A DNA stretch of 64,000 nt, taken from assembly GCA_013398015.1 (NCBI GenBank), contig VZRR01011537.1, positions 590,722 to 654,721 on the forward strand. The letters are read 5' to 3'. Positions within the stretch are counted from its first letter, which is position 1; every line of letters begins with the position of its first letter. The position numbers were made by a program, and so were the translations under genes. The notes below the pieces were generated by a model. It did not search any database. It saw nothing but the letters and a program-made list of their open reading frames with translations, and was not told the origin of the DNA. The DNA comes from Oreocharis arfaki (taxonomy: Eukaryota > Chordata > Aves > Passeriformes > Paramythiidae). Shown one piece after another: positions 44,501 to 59,500 of this stretch.

Positions 44501-47500
44501 GTAGGAAAAGAAGGTCAAAGTCTTGCAGTAAATTCACACCTGGCTTTTAAGACAAACACTAAGTTTTAATTAAATCCCAAAGAAAAAAGGGACAAGCAAT
44601 GCTGCTGAAAGATGAAAATGGTATGAGCTTGGTAACACCTCAACATATGCACATATTCGAAAAAGAAAACTCCAGAGCATTCTTAAAAGGCAGCCTGCAA
44701 AGCACGATGATACAGGTAAAAGTCAGAATTTCAAGTTAAGACAGAAGCACAACCAGAAGCTGCTGCATAAGACGTGATATAAAAGTTTACATGTAGAACA
44801 CATGGAATGATGACACCGCCAAATAAAGCAAAGACAAACAGTTCAGAGCTGAAAAGGGAAAGTAAGATTACTGGTGTCGCATTTCAGGATTTTCTTCCTG
44901 CTGCAAACATGTTTCTCAGATTTTTTTCCCTGGAGAAGTTAAAAGGGGCAAACTACAGGACTAGTGGGGTCCCTTCTGGCCCTACTTCTAATTGTTCCTA
45001 ACACTTGCATTAAAAGGGAAAAATCAAATGCTTCCAACAAGAGGAGTAAAATCTGCTACCCAAACACATTAGACCAAAAGAACTCACCTTCCAGGTGGCC
45101 CATAGTCACCTCTGTCATATGGTGGAGGTCGGCCATATGGATCTGTTGGAGGTGGGCCACGGCTGTCTGAAGTGGGTATGCCACTATTGGCAGGTGGGGG
45201 GAAGAAAGCTGGATTCACATGTGGTGCCGGTGGTGGAGCACCTGGAGGTGGCCCAGGGAGATGTGGAGGAGGTGCAAGAGTCAGGGGCGGCCCAAGAGGG
45301 CCAGGCGGACGAGGGGGAAATGGACCCGGAGGTGGAGGTGGACCCTGCTGAGGTGGTGGTGGACCTGGTGGTGGCCCATAGCCTGGAACTGGTGGAGGAG
45401 GGCCTGGAGGAAGTGGCCCAAGCGGAGGCTGACCAAAAGGCTGTCCTGGAAACAGAACTGGTGGTGGTGGACGATCACCACGATTAGGAGGTCCAGCTAA
45501 TGGAGGTGGGAGGACCTGACCAGGAGGTGGAGGGCCTGGTGGGCCTGGTGGGCCAGGAGGACCTAAGGGTGGACGTGGGGGAGTTTGTCCAGCTAAAATA
45601 AAATAAAAAAATAAAACAAACAAACAAACAACAAATAAAATTGAGTGACTAAATACAAAGAAATAAAATTTTTTAAAATTCTTCCTTTTTTTAATTCTTA
45701 AAAACAACGACAAAAGAAAAAGAAAGAAGCCCTCCCTCCCTGAACATTATGCAACATGTACAAGACATGCATGTTCCCGCTCCAGGTCCAGTAAATTAGA
45801 AAGTTTTTAACTTATCTGTATCTATTGATACTAGATATCTAGAGATATCGAAAGAGAACAACATTATCTTGAAAACTGACAACTCCCCTCCCCAAACCAC
45901 TTAAACACCTGCTGTTGTTTCCAAAACCCACAAGATTACAAAAGCTAGAAAACATTGCATCTTACTACAGCTAGTCTTTCATATGGAGCTTAGGATAAAA
46001 TACATATTAAAAATACGTGAGAAGTTGTATTGGAGAAAGTAATGTAAATGCAGTATCCAAACCTACTTTGAGATTCTCATTACTGTTTTTTCAATTTGAC
46101 TATGTCCCTTGGACTGTTGGTAGACAATTTATCACTGAATGATATTTACTAAAAAATACGTCAGCTGAAAAAAGAACTTCACTGCAGTGCAAACCTAACT
46201 GTTTAACAGATTTCTTCTATATCAGATACTAACTAAACATGAAGATCTCCTCTTCAAATTTCTGGTGCCAACTAACTGACCTGTCAGTGGGCATGAATCA
46301 AAGCTGAATTTCTGATCACGTGCAAACTTGTACTAAAGTAAGAAATTAGTTACTTTACACTCTGCAACACAGGCATTCTCAGCACATACAGCAAATCAGA
46401 AAATCTAAACTATACTACACTAAAGCCAAATCTACTTGCTAACATGATCTATTTTAATTTTTTTCATACTTAAAATACATATATTGACACAGTATAAAGA
46501 ATGTATCTAAAAAAGCTCTTATCTTGCTATCAAATTTAGTAAGTACAACTTCCTGTTGAATAGCAACCAAGGAACAGACAAATCTTACAATCTAGCTTTG
46601 AACACTGATTGTGGCTCATGAAATGCCTTGATCTTTATCATTTCCCAAATAAGTATGCCACACTGAAGTAAGAAAACACAGGTAAGACTGAAACTCCATA
46701 TATGAATAATTTTACCTGGGAAAGGTGGTGGTGGCCCTCCTGGCCCTGCCGGTCCAGGGAATCTGTCTCCACCTGGAATGGCACCTGGAAAACGGCCTCG
46801 ACCTCTATTACTAGGTGGAAATGCTGCTCGTGAGCTTCCTCCTGGGGGACCAGCTTTACCTTCCCCAGACATCTGGCCAGACTGTGTGGCTGCAATGGAA
46901 AAGCAAAGTGTCACTACATACATCGAAATAGGTTAAAGCATTTCCACACTTGATCTAAAGTTTTATGCAGTGCTAAAGCATGATCTTACGAGCACCGACT
47001 TGCTCCCTGTACCCAAACCCAATGCATTTGGGGAGGAAAACACTCTTTGCTAAAATACTATGCTCCATATTAAAGGAAGAGGATCTGGAGAGACTGCCAG
47101 TCCTTCCTTCCATGAAGCCCAAGGCCACAAATGATTAGGACTGGGAAACACAAGACATGGTGCTGAAGTACAACACAGAACCGCTCTTCTCCATTACATC
47201 ACAAACACGGACAGTCCCCACATAAGAATTTAGTCCAGTTTGTCTACAAATGTTAAATTTCTAAATACTCTTGTGCTTTTTTTTTTTAAATCACATCCAC
47301 AAGAAACTGAGAAAGCATCTCCAGACATTAAGACAAGAGTTGCACAAAGCTGCAACCTTCTCTCAGAATGCAGCAGCTCTTCAGTGTATGAAGCGATTTC
47401 TTTAAACAAAGATACGACTTCATTCACCTGGACTCTAAGTATTTTATATATGTTCTAAACTGTGTAGAAATTATAAGACACTGAACTAAAAACCTGCCAT

Positions 47501-50500
47501 TCTACTTTTTCTGCTTTTCCAAGACAGCACCTAAGAAAAGCTTACTTTTCCTTGACTGCATTTCAAATTGGCTCAGAAACTGTTTATTACACGGAGTTAC
47601 AACAGGATTCTGCCCATGTAATTCTCTTTTAGGCAACAAATCCATCAACTTTTTGGAGGATGCTTCCGATCCCACACCCACAAGGGCAAACCTGAAAGGA
47701 AACAAAGAAAGTTACAACACGGTTTTTCCATTTTCTGATATCCTGACACCTCATAAAAAAGATTACACACAGTAAGCAAAAGAATACTTGAAAACTAGAC
47801 ACAGAAATTGTCTCATAGGTCTTAGTCCAGTTTTCAGAACAGATAAAATAACTTATTCTAGGACATAAAAGAAGAAAACAAAAGAGCAAGTACAAGGTGC
47901 ATCAAAATTTATCACAACAAAGACAGCTTTTTGGTGGAGTCAACAGACTACATAATGAATTCATATGATCAAGTTATGAAGCATACACTGCATGCTTGTT
48001 ACTGTTAAAGAGCCAGGAAGGCACATTTATGCCGTGAAATTTAGGTTATCAGTGAAAAATGGGCTCAAGCACTTTAAACAGCTAATGGAAAATAAAGATA
48101 GGTATATAACGAAGGTTGGGGGAATAGCATTTACACTGAAGAAAAACAAGCATCACCACCAGACCAACTAAAATCTAGGAATAGTCTTAAATGAATATGA
48201 CGAACAAGCTTGAACTCATGAAATAATGAGACACGCAATACATCACAAAAATTTATACCTGAAATTTAATTCATTAGTACAAAACGACATGCCAAATCAT
48301 TTGTGGATCAACAACCTAAGATTAGCAGTTCAAAGATTGACAATTATGAAAATTGAGAACTCGTTCCCCTCCCAAACTTCAGTCCACGTACAGAAAAAAC
48401 AAATAACAAGTTCTTACCCTTTAGACTGGCCATTAGCACGATTTTCAAAAAATTTTATCTCCAAAATATCATTTACCCCCAGTGAATGAACTGCTTCAGT
48501 TAAGTCTTCATCTGTTGTCCACTGAAAAATATTTTTAATATTCAACTATGAGAGCTTATCTAAAACACCAGGCAAAGGGCAACTAAATTTTCCAAGGATT
48601 TTTGAGTGTGTGTGTGTGAAATTGATCCAGAGGAATACTTTATTCAGGCTGTCAATCTATTCTGACTTTTGGAGTAGTCATTTTTATTTTACAATTCAAC
48701 TATTTGTTTAGCTAATTCATGCACATTTAACTGATTCCATTCATATATTTCACAATGGGATAACTTAAATCAACAGTCAGGTCCTTTACTTACCTATTAG
48801 CTCCTGAAATAATGTAATAACTAATGAAAAAAACACCCATAAAGTATTCTTTTTCAAGTAAGAAAATATTCTAGTAAGAAAATATCAGAAAGGAAAAAAG
48901 CTCATGTTTTTATTTATCTTTTAAAATAGAATTTTGCATATATGGGCCCTGAAGAACTTGATTTCATGTAAACAGATAAAAGCTCCACTTAATTCAGCTA
49001 CTGACCAGCTCTTGCACTGTTTGCTTAACTGCAATTGATTTTAAAATGCGTTAATTCTAACAAAGGTAATTGTCTTAAGGGTGACTGCAGTTCAGTGAGT
49101 TATCATAAACCTGCTCTTCTTGGACGGAGAAATAAGCCTCAAGACAAATACCTGAAAACAGTTATGGTGAAAGAGTCACTGCCGACGCAAAAGGCCCTGG
49201 AAAAATGTGAAAAGTAATTTCAAGAAAATCCCAGAGAACCTTCAACCTTCTTTTAAACTAAAACCTTCAGCAAGAGTTTACTAAAAATTGGGTTTAATAA
49301 CCTTGAAGTATTTAACAGTTTAAACTTGTTCTCGTCTTTCATTCAGTTCTCTGAAAACCTAAAGAACATAGTAGCACAAATATCCCTTCATAACACTTAA
49401 AACATGACAGAAACTCTAAAGTTTATATTTACTGAAGATTTTCTTGATTTTTAAGACATCATGACAGCTCCAGACAGGCTCACCAAATTTCAGATAGAAG
49501 GAAAAAAACCCCACAACCACAAATAAAAATTAAAGAAAACCAAACCAACAACAAAAACAAAGCCACACGATTTTTTATCCTCATAATATTTCATATAAAA
49601 TATTTTAAAACAAAAAAATTTTACTAATAGTTATGTCCATAATTAAAATTTCTATCTACAACTACACAGCAGTAAGATACTTACCCAAGTGAGATTTCCA
49701 ATGTACAAGGCAATTCTCTTTCCAGTATACGTATAGACAACATTTGGTGCAGCTCCTTTACCTACATCATCCCCAACAGATGGTGGAAGAGAATCCATGT
49801 AATCACGATCCTCTGGAGCATCTCCATTATTTGCAGATGGAGAAATTACATCATCATATAAATCAATCTGATCATGCCCACCATATTCAGCCTCCTAAAA
49901 TAAAAAAGACACCTTGATTACAACTAATATTACTCTTAGAATTTATTGAAGCAAAAAGTTGTTATAACTGCCATGTTCCACAGACACAGTCTGATCCACC
50001 ACCTACACAACACCCCCGCTGAAAAGCTAAGCCCCAGTTTCAACCATATCAAAACATATAAAATTCTTATGACTCCTATTATAGTGTAAACTTAGGCAGA
50101 AAAAATACTTCTGGCCACTGTTTTCAATTGCAATACTTTTGCCCTTGTAATACAAGCAGAAATCAAAAAATCCACAAGCTCTACTCCCAGAATTGTATAC
50201 ATTAGAAAGCACAAGTCTCATGGTTTAACCCCAGATTGCAAGTAAGTACCACACAGTTGCTCACTGACTTCTCCCTCCCCAACCACTCCATGGGATGGGT
50301 GAGAAAAAACTGAACAAGGTAAAACCTGGTCGATAAGAACAGTTTAAAAACTGAAATAAAATAAACTGCCAGTCCACGAGCACTGATCAGCCCCTTCCAC
50401 CCAATTCCCACCAGTTTATGTACTGGGCAGTTGTTTCTTCCATCTGATGCTTTCCTATAATACAGCAGGACCCATCAGTAAACGAGGTACATTGCATCTC

Positions 50501-53500
50501 ATTTTCTGGTAGTTCATTATACAATGGGGCCCCTTTAGCACATGTTATCTCCTCCCATAGTGATATTCTGAAATCTTTGTCTTCTAGATAGCCCATGATC
50601 ACTTCCAAGATCTTGGGCAACTGGGATTTCTTATTTGAGCTCATTACATGGTCACTGCAACCCACTCATTTCACGTAGCCCCAGCTGCATGATGTGTAGA
50701 CTCTCCCTTTGAACATCCAGTTCAGCACTGGCAGTCGCTGGGGAGCTGGAGGAGCTCTACTGGAGTCGCAGGAGGAGCTGTGCTTCAGCACCAATCCCTT
50801 CCAAAGCAGCTCAAGCCCCTTGATTAGATTCCAGTATCTCTTTCAGCTGGAGTATAGGAGGCCTCAGATACTCTGTATCCCCAATTCCAAAAGAGAGAAG
50901 ACTAGAGATAGACTGGAGTCTCCCCTGGTGCTTTCTTCCAGACACTCCAGGTAGGGCCATGCGCCCTGGCTGCAGTATAGAGCACATTTTTACATCTTGA
51001 CCTGCCCAGACTGACTGGGAGGCTATTGCATGAACTATGTCCCATTTATTTGTTCAAAAGCTTGTTGTTTCTCAGGGCCTCATTCGAAACCATTCTTCTT
51101 GCAGGTCATTTGATAGAGAGGGCTTACAATTAGACTGTTATCTGGAATATGTGCATTCTCCAAAAAACCCACAACACCTAAGAAAGCTTATGTTTGTTGC
51201 TTACTAGTTGGTGGAGACATTGCTGCTATTTTGTTGATCACATCCATTGGCATCTGACAACATCCATCTTGCCATTTTACTCCTAAAAACTCTATCTCTC
51301 ATGCAGATCCCTTGACCTTACATTGTTTTATGGTAAAATCAGCTTTTGGAATAATTTGGACTATTTTCTTCCCTTTCTCACAAACTTCAGTTGTATTGCC
51401 CCGTATGATGACAGCATCAATGCACTGCAGATGTTCCAGAGCTTCACCCTGTTCCAACACAGTATGGATCAGTCCATAGAATTGGTAGGGCTATGTTTCC
51501 CCCCCTGGAGCTCTGGATTCCAGGTCTACTGGACATTCCTTTAAGTAAAAGCAAATTGTGGCCTGTCAAAGGTATAAAAACACATTGGCAGTATCAATTG
51601 TGGCAAACCACTTGGCAGCTTTTGACTGCAGCACGTCCAGTAGGGCAGCACTCAGCCACAGCGTGACTTCATTCAGGCCACCAGAGTCCACTGTTAGTCT
51701 CCCTTCTACGTTACACTTTCACACTGGCCATATGGTCCTGCTGATCATTGCTTGACTCTCCAGTTGATAAATCAGCTTGTGGATGGGAATAATGATGTCT
51801 CATTTGGTGCAGTGCTGCTGCTGGTGCAACACCATGGTAGCAACTGGCACCTGTTCTCTGACCTTCAGCAAGCCCACAACAGAAGGGTCCTCTGAGAGAC
51901 CAGGCAAGGCAGGCAGCTGCTTAATTTCCTCTGCCTCCAAGGCAATGGTACTGAACACCCACCAGTGGGTCCTTGAAATATCCTCTCCTGGGACAGTCCA
52001 TGCCAGGAACGCACAGAACCTCCGGGCCAGACACAGTGGGGTGCTTTTGCCACACATTCCCAGTCAGGCTCATTTCAGCCTCCAATACGGTCAGCTGTTG
52101 GGATCCCCCTCTCTCTCTCCAGAAACAGACATAGGTTCTGCCCCTGCAGAGCTGGATGGCATCGGGGTACCCTGTGCACTACAGCCTTACCCTCCCGTGG
52201 GCCTGACGTGCCAGGCCACAGGATCCACACACTCCTGCAAATCCAGCATAGGACAATGGTGTGCTCTGGACAAGTTTTGGCTGCATGGGTCACATGCACT
52301 GGAATTCTTCTGGGTCTGTGGGTGACTGTGCATTGTCTGGGTCATAACAAAGGTACTGGATACTTCTGTGGTGGCCCACTTGCCTGGGTGACGAAAAATA
52401 TCTTCCTTGAAGGGATGTCTTTCCTTCACACTCCAGAGGAGTTGCCTCCCAAAGGCTGAGGACTTGCGGCCCTTTGCCAATCACCCTGTCAATGCCCCCT
52501 TCCCTAGAAGGTGAGCCCAGCTGCTTGGTTTCTCTACCCTCTAATTCCAAGCTACCAGCCCTGGCACCCAGCATCCGAGCAGTCAGGTGATCACACGCTC
52601 ACCTGGGTGACGGCTGAAATCTTTCTGCATATCCCACAGCTCTCTCAGGGATAGGGACTAAGTGGTTCCCTCTTGTTCCGCCTCTTCCTCCTTTTCTTGT
52701 GATGGCCCTGCTTTGTTCTCCTTTACTAAACAAGCTCTCTTGTGTCCATTTCTTCTGGTGAAAAAGGGTGACTGATACCGGCAGGGGTTGGTGCTCTGGT
52801 TCAGCTGCATCACCCATTGCAAGGATCTGAGCAGCTGCAGCACCTGCCACCAAGGTTTGAGTAGCCACAGTGCCTGTCACGGGGTTTGAGTAGCTGCAAA
52901 TAGTTGCGTAACCCTAAACAAGACCTAGCACACAATAATGGAATAAGGCCATGCTTGTTTCAACATCTGAAGGATATTCAAAATTTTCAAGAGCTATCGT
53001 CATTAGCCTGGCAGAGAAGAGGAAGATGTGGGATCATGTCTCCTCTGCAGGTTAACTCTCAGAGGATGAAAGGTAAAACGTATAATCATTAATAGTTTCC
53101 AACAGATCACTCACAAGGTACAAAGATGACAGCAGGGCTGAGTACAAGTAATAGATTACTTTCACAACCAGCAATTCTGTCATATCATAAGTCAGCGTCC
53201 ACAGGATCACTGAATGGCTTAGTTCCAAGCCCCCAGCTGTGGGCAGGAATATCCTCCACTAGACCAGATTGCTTACGTTAAAATACAACACAATAGCTTA
53301 CACCAGCTCCTACAGGTGACAAATAGCACAACAGGGAGCACACAGTGGAAGTAAGGAGTTAAATGATGGAGCTCTGAGAACCAGAAGAACAACTGAGAGC
53401 ATAAAATCAACATTGTGTCCAGCGACTATTAAATTAATATAACGAAGGCCTATAACAAATTTGTTCTAGCATGTTCTAGTCAGATTTGTTGTTTTCTCAA

Positions 53501-56500
53501 CCTGTCAAGCCCCACGACGGGTGACAAAAAAAGGGCTATTGTGGATTAACTCCAGCCGGCAACTAAGTACCACAGAGGCATTTGCTCACTCCACCCCCCA
53601 AATGCTGTGGAACAGGGGAAGAGAATCAGTGAAAAGGTAAACATGTGGGTTGAGACCAGAACAGTTCAATAACTGAAATAAAGTAAAACATAAAAATGAT
53701 AATGGTGATGATCAAAAAGAAGACAATAAAAAGAGAAGAAATAATGGACAAGACAGACAAGTGATGCATAATACAATTGCTCAGCATGTGCTGAGCAATT
53801 CCCAAGTCCATCCGAAAGCAGCAACTGCCCCCCTAAGCCAGCTCCCGCCAGTTTACTGGACTCTTATACCCTGCTCCAGAACAAAAACTGCCTCACCAGG
53901 TTTTGGCATCATAGATATTTCAGCATCCACTATGAATTCGTATCTAGAAACCTACAGAAGCATCCTAGACAGAATAGTTCAAGGTACCAGATATGGCAGC
54001 TAGAGAGAACCAAGCTGGACTCCACAAAACACAGGCTGCACAGCTAACAATGTCTGCTGTAAACCCAATATATCCACTATCATGATCACAAGATCCACTG
54101 TCTGTATGAAAATATTATCAACTACTGCTCATACAGGTAAAATGTAACTAAAACAAATAATGCTAATTTTAAAAAAACCCAACAAACAGGTAAACTGAGT
54201 TTTGGCACTGTCAATCAAGTATATTTAATCCTCAGGAACCTGCACTGTCCCAAAAAACTTCAGCAGAAAAATCTCCTTAAGGTAAGCTTATCACTATTAA
54301 ATTAAGGGTTTCATATTTCACCTAGTCTGTCCAGTTCTCCGTTTAGATTCCTCCTATCACCATAGCTAATGAAATCAGGTTCACAGAACTGCCTGAGACA
54401 TGCCTAAACACAATATCTTACAGCTAGATTAGGGTTGATGTCACAAGGCAATTAAGGAAGTGCTCTGCTAAATGTGCAGTAATTCTATTTATCTGTGTAT
54501 ATGAACAATAACTTCAGGAAAGTAGAATTCAGCCTTGGTAGACAGATGCAAACAGACAATCACCAGTCTTAGAGCAGATGTATGTACACTAACCTACCTC
54601 TCTGAAGTCAACATTGCCAAAACACCAGAGTGGGCAGCAGCCCACAGCTCTGTTGCACTCCCCTAGCGACAAGAAACTCCTTGAAACTGATCTCTGTATC
54701 ACACAGGCTTTCAGGTCACCATCAGTGGAGGGAGAAAATTACTAAGGCAGCAGAGTCTGCATGTAATTGAGAGAGGGGCAGGGCAGGTAAACTGCCCAAT
54801 AGAACCAGTGTTTTAATTTAAATAAATAAAGACACAAGAGAAAAGCTGATGCTGTTCACTGTAATTTCTTACTTTGTGCTGGTTTTGGAGCCAGCATGGA
54901 ATTCATTCAGTTACCAATCTGTCAGCAAAGTGTATGCTTAGATGATTAAGAACGATCAGAACCAGCAACTCCAAGTGTAGACAGAAGAGAGGTGTCCTGG
55001 TGGGTGTTGCACAAGATCCAACAACCCTTTCTCCTTCATATGTGTTCTGTGGAAACTTACCTAAACACACCCTTCCTTCCTAGATGCAGAAAAGGAAAAA
55101 AAGTACAGGAAGTGTTACTTCTCAGCTATTTAAACAAATGCTCTGCTTCTATCAGGAACCAGTTTTGACCTCTTCCAACTTCCTTAGTTACAAAAAGGAC
55201 ATCAAGCACGAATAGACATTATTTCTGCTCAGTTACTGTAATTCACAATCTTGCAGATAAACATGCTAAGAAACAAAGTGAGCACCGCTGTTCTGGCCCC
55301 CTCTAAAACCAAATCAGACAGCAATGCATTTCCAAAGTCTATGTTTTAACTAGACCGCAATCTGAAATATTTATCATAAAATCAGGACTGAAATTCCACA
55401 TTCTGTGCTACTAAGTGGAATGGGGTGAAACATTCCAGTATGAAAGCCATAAACACATAGAACTTCATGTCCAGAAGAGACAAACTAAACATGTTATTTC
55501 TTTTTTGGAACTTAGCAGTTGTACTCCTCTGAGCTGCAGAGAACCACTCACTTCTTCTACAAGCGCTGTTTTGGAAATGGCTTTTGTTGTTGCTAAGCAA
55601 AATTTCTTTAAGCTGTCCATACTTCCGTTAGACTTGCTTTTTCTGCAGAACTTTGTCCAATTCAAGAGTTAAACACTAACTTACACCTCCAAAAACACAT
55701 TTTAAAAAATCAGTTAGGTAAATAAAGTTTCATGAAAAATATTTACTGTTGCTTCTGGGGAGGGAAAAAAAAAGAGAAAAACAAACTATCCAGGTTCCTC
55801 CTTGCCTTTTTTTTCACTCAAGTTATAGTATTTGTGGTCAAAAAATCTAAACACATCCTAGTATTGTCACTTTAAAAAAGTTTGTAGGTCCTGAAGAATA
55901 ACAAGCAAAAAAAGACATAAACAAAAATCTTTCTGGTCTTGATTAACTGTCTGAACATACAAACTGGAACATTATCAAAAAAGGCGGCCTTTGATACTTC
56001 TAAACCAGAAAACTGCCTATGGTAGAAACATCCAGCACAGTGGACAAGTTTGTTAGACCACAGGATGCACGTTTACTCTATAGGCCCAAATGCTCTCGGC
56101 TCTACAACTGGCACAGCACTAAAATTTAAGCAACCTCATCCCTAGAAACTAAAAATAACAGAGGAGTTACAGAGTTACAAAGAATAACTAAAAATTCACA
56201 AGTAGTCATAAACTAAACGTATGTAGTATCACTGTTCCCATTAGAACAAAGTGAAGAGGTGCCAGATAAGAAGGTCTCAAGTTTCTCTGGAGTTTGATAT
56301 TTACCAATATACAGAAATTATGTCTTCCCAGAGCCCCTTTCAGCAGAATTGGCAAAATGCATATGCCATAACGTATTGTGTACGTATTTTATAACACATG
56401 CAGGTCTGCCAGCTTATGTTTTTTATGACCAGGACAGCCCTTCCAAGTAGAAATTTATTATACCACAATGTGTCCATCCCCTCCCATGATAAGACACCTG

Positions 56501-59500
56501 TCTTTCTGATATAAAGGCTGTTTTTAACAACTGGCTTTAATTGGCCAGTAAATGCTAGCTTTTATTATTTATCACACACAAAACATTTCCTTTGTGTTAC
56601 AGATCTGAAGTCAAGACAGTAACTAACACATTCCTTAGATACCATAGTTTTCAGATAATTAGCCTCTTAGCTGCTTATTCCATCTAAATAACTTTCATTA
56701 TCCAGTTATAAAATACAAAGTCAAAACTCTTTCATTCCTAATTTGTTAGCATTTAAATATCAAAACAGAACACTACAGGCATGTTTAGACATATCCACAA
56801 TGCAACTATTCAAGTTTACTCATTACGAGTACAAACAAAGCAAGCACCTTTTTCACAGCATTAAAATAAGATACCCTTACGTTCTTTTGCATCCTCTTCC
56901 TGATCAGAAAGATTTATATATGTATACACGTGTACAAGAAAAGGTTTTTACTGTTTAACTACATGCGTGAGCACATGTGGAAAACCCCCCTGAGCTAAGG
57001 AAATGCAAAGCTGATCAGAGCACGAGGGAACTTGACAACGCATGGTCAAATCTTCATGACCATAAGAAAGCAACCCAGTTTGCTGGCTGAAGCGACAGGC
57101 AGCCTCAAGCCAGACCCAAACTGGCCTCCTGCACAAGCTCCTTATTATCTCTGTATCATGCAGCAACAGTCTAGGGGTTTGTGTATAAAACCACAGCCTA
57201 ATATTTGCTAAAGCACCCCAGCGTTACTGAGGGTCTTCTGCCCTCGAGAGAACGCCATCCTCAGCTATTTCTACGCAGGTAACAGTTCTCACGAGCAGCA
57301 GTGAGAACTCCCTTTCTTGAAGAGCAAGATGTGTAACATGGAGGGAGGGAGATGCTCAAGGTAAAATACCCATCTTTGACAGGGCCCAAGCAATGCATGC
57401 AGGAAGTGCTGCATTTATGAGGCTGTCGTCTCAAAAAGAGACTTTAAATAAATAGAAAAGACTGCTGGATGGGGAAGACAGCTTAGAAGAAAATAATGAA
57501 AAATTACTCAACCAAGCTCTCCAAGAAAAAAAAGAAAGCACAATTAAAAAAAAAAGTAATTGGTCAGAGCCGAATTGACTAAAGCTGTTAGCCCAAGGAC
57601 AAAAAATATGATTATGATGAACAATAAGTTAATAAAAGAGTAAGAGGCAACAGTGACAGACGATGAGCTTCAGATGGAATAGGAAATACACATTTTCACT
57701 AAAAAGACCTGATATCAAGTTAGTCAGCTCATTGCAACCAACACCAAATACAACCCAAGACTGTTTACAGTTGTCATCCATCTTAGCCAACTTGTAAACC
57801 CATGGCTCCGTGGTTTTTATTTCACCTTTAAAACCTACGGTTCATTTAGTGCTAATCAAGCAGAACATCCCTCCCCTCCTTCTCTTGGAAAAAAGGCATT
57901 GAAAAAATCCCAGAATAGCCTCAAGGACGAGTACCTTGAGGCCCAGAACAACACAAAACTACCAAGAGAAGTTTATCTAGTCACAAGTCCTAAATGAAGG
58001 GTTAACTCCAGACACAAACAAAAGGTTTTCCCTAGCTTGGGTATAAATACAGTTACATACTGCATCCACAAGAACAGCAAAGCTCTACAGTATATTTTTC
58101 AGTCTCTGTTACTGCCAAAACCAGTGGAAAGGGTTTCTATAGCCCAATTCAATAAAATATTAGTAAGCCAAATTAACCTAGAGCAACAAAATCAAAAAAC
58201 AATAGTTCATTCAACAGATAAAGACACTTCCTTTTACAAATATGGTGCTCTGTAAAATGCCCTCTACATAAACAAATTAATAGTGCAAATTGCTTTCTCC
58301 CTAAAGCATTTTCTTAACTGTCATCTTCACACATCCACAGAACTATGTTCCATCTTATCCATTTAAGCTGTAAGCTTCATATCAGGAACAGTAATTCACG
58401 AATAAAAGTTTCTAGACAACTTTTCTCAATGATGTCAGAACTAGGAGGTAGTAACTAATACAACAACTGACCTTCTTTCATATATGACAGAAGGAATTGG
58501 GAAAGTGAAGAGGCATCAATCTCACAGTAAAACTTTTATATTGTCTCAAGATCCACTCAGTTCAATAATATTACTTTAAATAGAAAGTCATAAAAATTAA
58601 ATTTCGACAAGAACAAACAGCAGTTTTTTGGGGGTGTGTGAAACAGACAAAAACACAGAAGAAAACCCCCTAAAATGAACAAAACCCTTAAAGTCAAGCT
58701 GATGGAAAAAGGGCACTAGCCTCTTCTCACCCTTCTGCCCTATATTCTGCAAGATTTATGAACTAAAGGTACAGACTGCAGAAATGCAAACCTGGTGGGA
58801 AAACAACCGGGGTGAATACAGTGAAAAAAGCAAAAGGGTTCCCTGCCCGGTGGAATAAGCTAAACTAAATTATCAGAAGACTCTCTTCATTTGTACCACC
58901 AAGGCCACAGAGAATATCAACGGTAATGACAATTTGAATAGACCAGGACCGTGAGTGAAATAGACCATCCCCATCACTTTTGTTCCGGCACTGCCTCTCT
59001 CCACTATACTTACAGCACACAACTATTCTACTCTGAGGGCTTCTGCACACACGAATTTTCACGAACACAACCAGATTCAAGTGAGAGTTTCTTCCCTGAA
59101 AAAATTTATTTCTTAACAGTTTTATCTCGAATTGATTAAACCAAACTCAAGCTATCACAGAATCTCAAAAAATGTACTCTTCTGCTGAACAGTGTTTCTC
59201 CTAGGGTTCATTCCTGTTTATATTCATATAATGGCTCTTCAACTATAAGGGAGAAACTGCCACATGCAGACAAACTTAAAGCAAATCAGTCCTCTTCAGC
59301 ATCTTCCTCTTAGTATGGCATTCTTACACAGTATACTTTTCGGAGATTACTAATATTTAGAATTACTGTATTAATCGATATCTGAAGAAATGAAGTCTTC
59401 TGAGAAAGTTACAAGTGGCTGAGAAAGCTACAAATTACCTGTGAATTCCAAAACCATTACCTATTTCCCAGTTCTCTGTAGGGCAAGCTGGCATACAGCT

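Noticed and set aside
44099..44569. Lys/Ser-rich plus-strand frames in a CPSF6 intron
   Set aside because: Overlapping frames with equal quality, no splice context, A-rich composition and antisense to CPSF6.
45095..45500. Plus-strand frames rich in Trp/Arg or Val/Glu opposite a CPSF6 exon
   Set aside because: Shadow frames of the proline-rich CPSF6 exon on the minus strand.
51777..52325. 182-codon plus-strand frame inside the ERVL
   Set aside because: It is antisense to the retroviral pol remnants, which explain the sequence on the minus strand.
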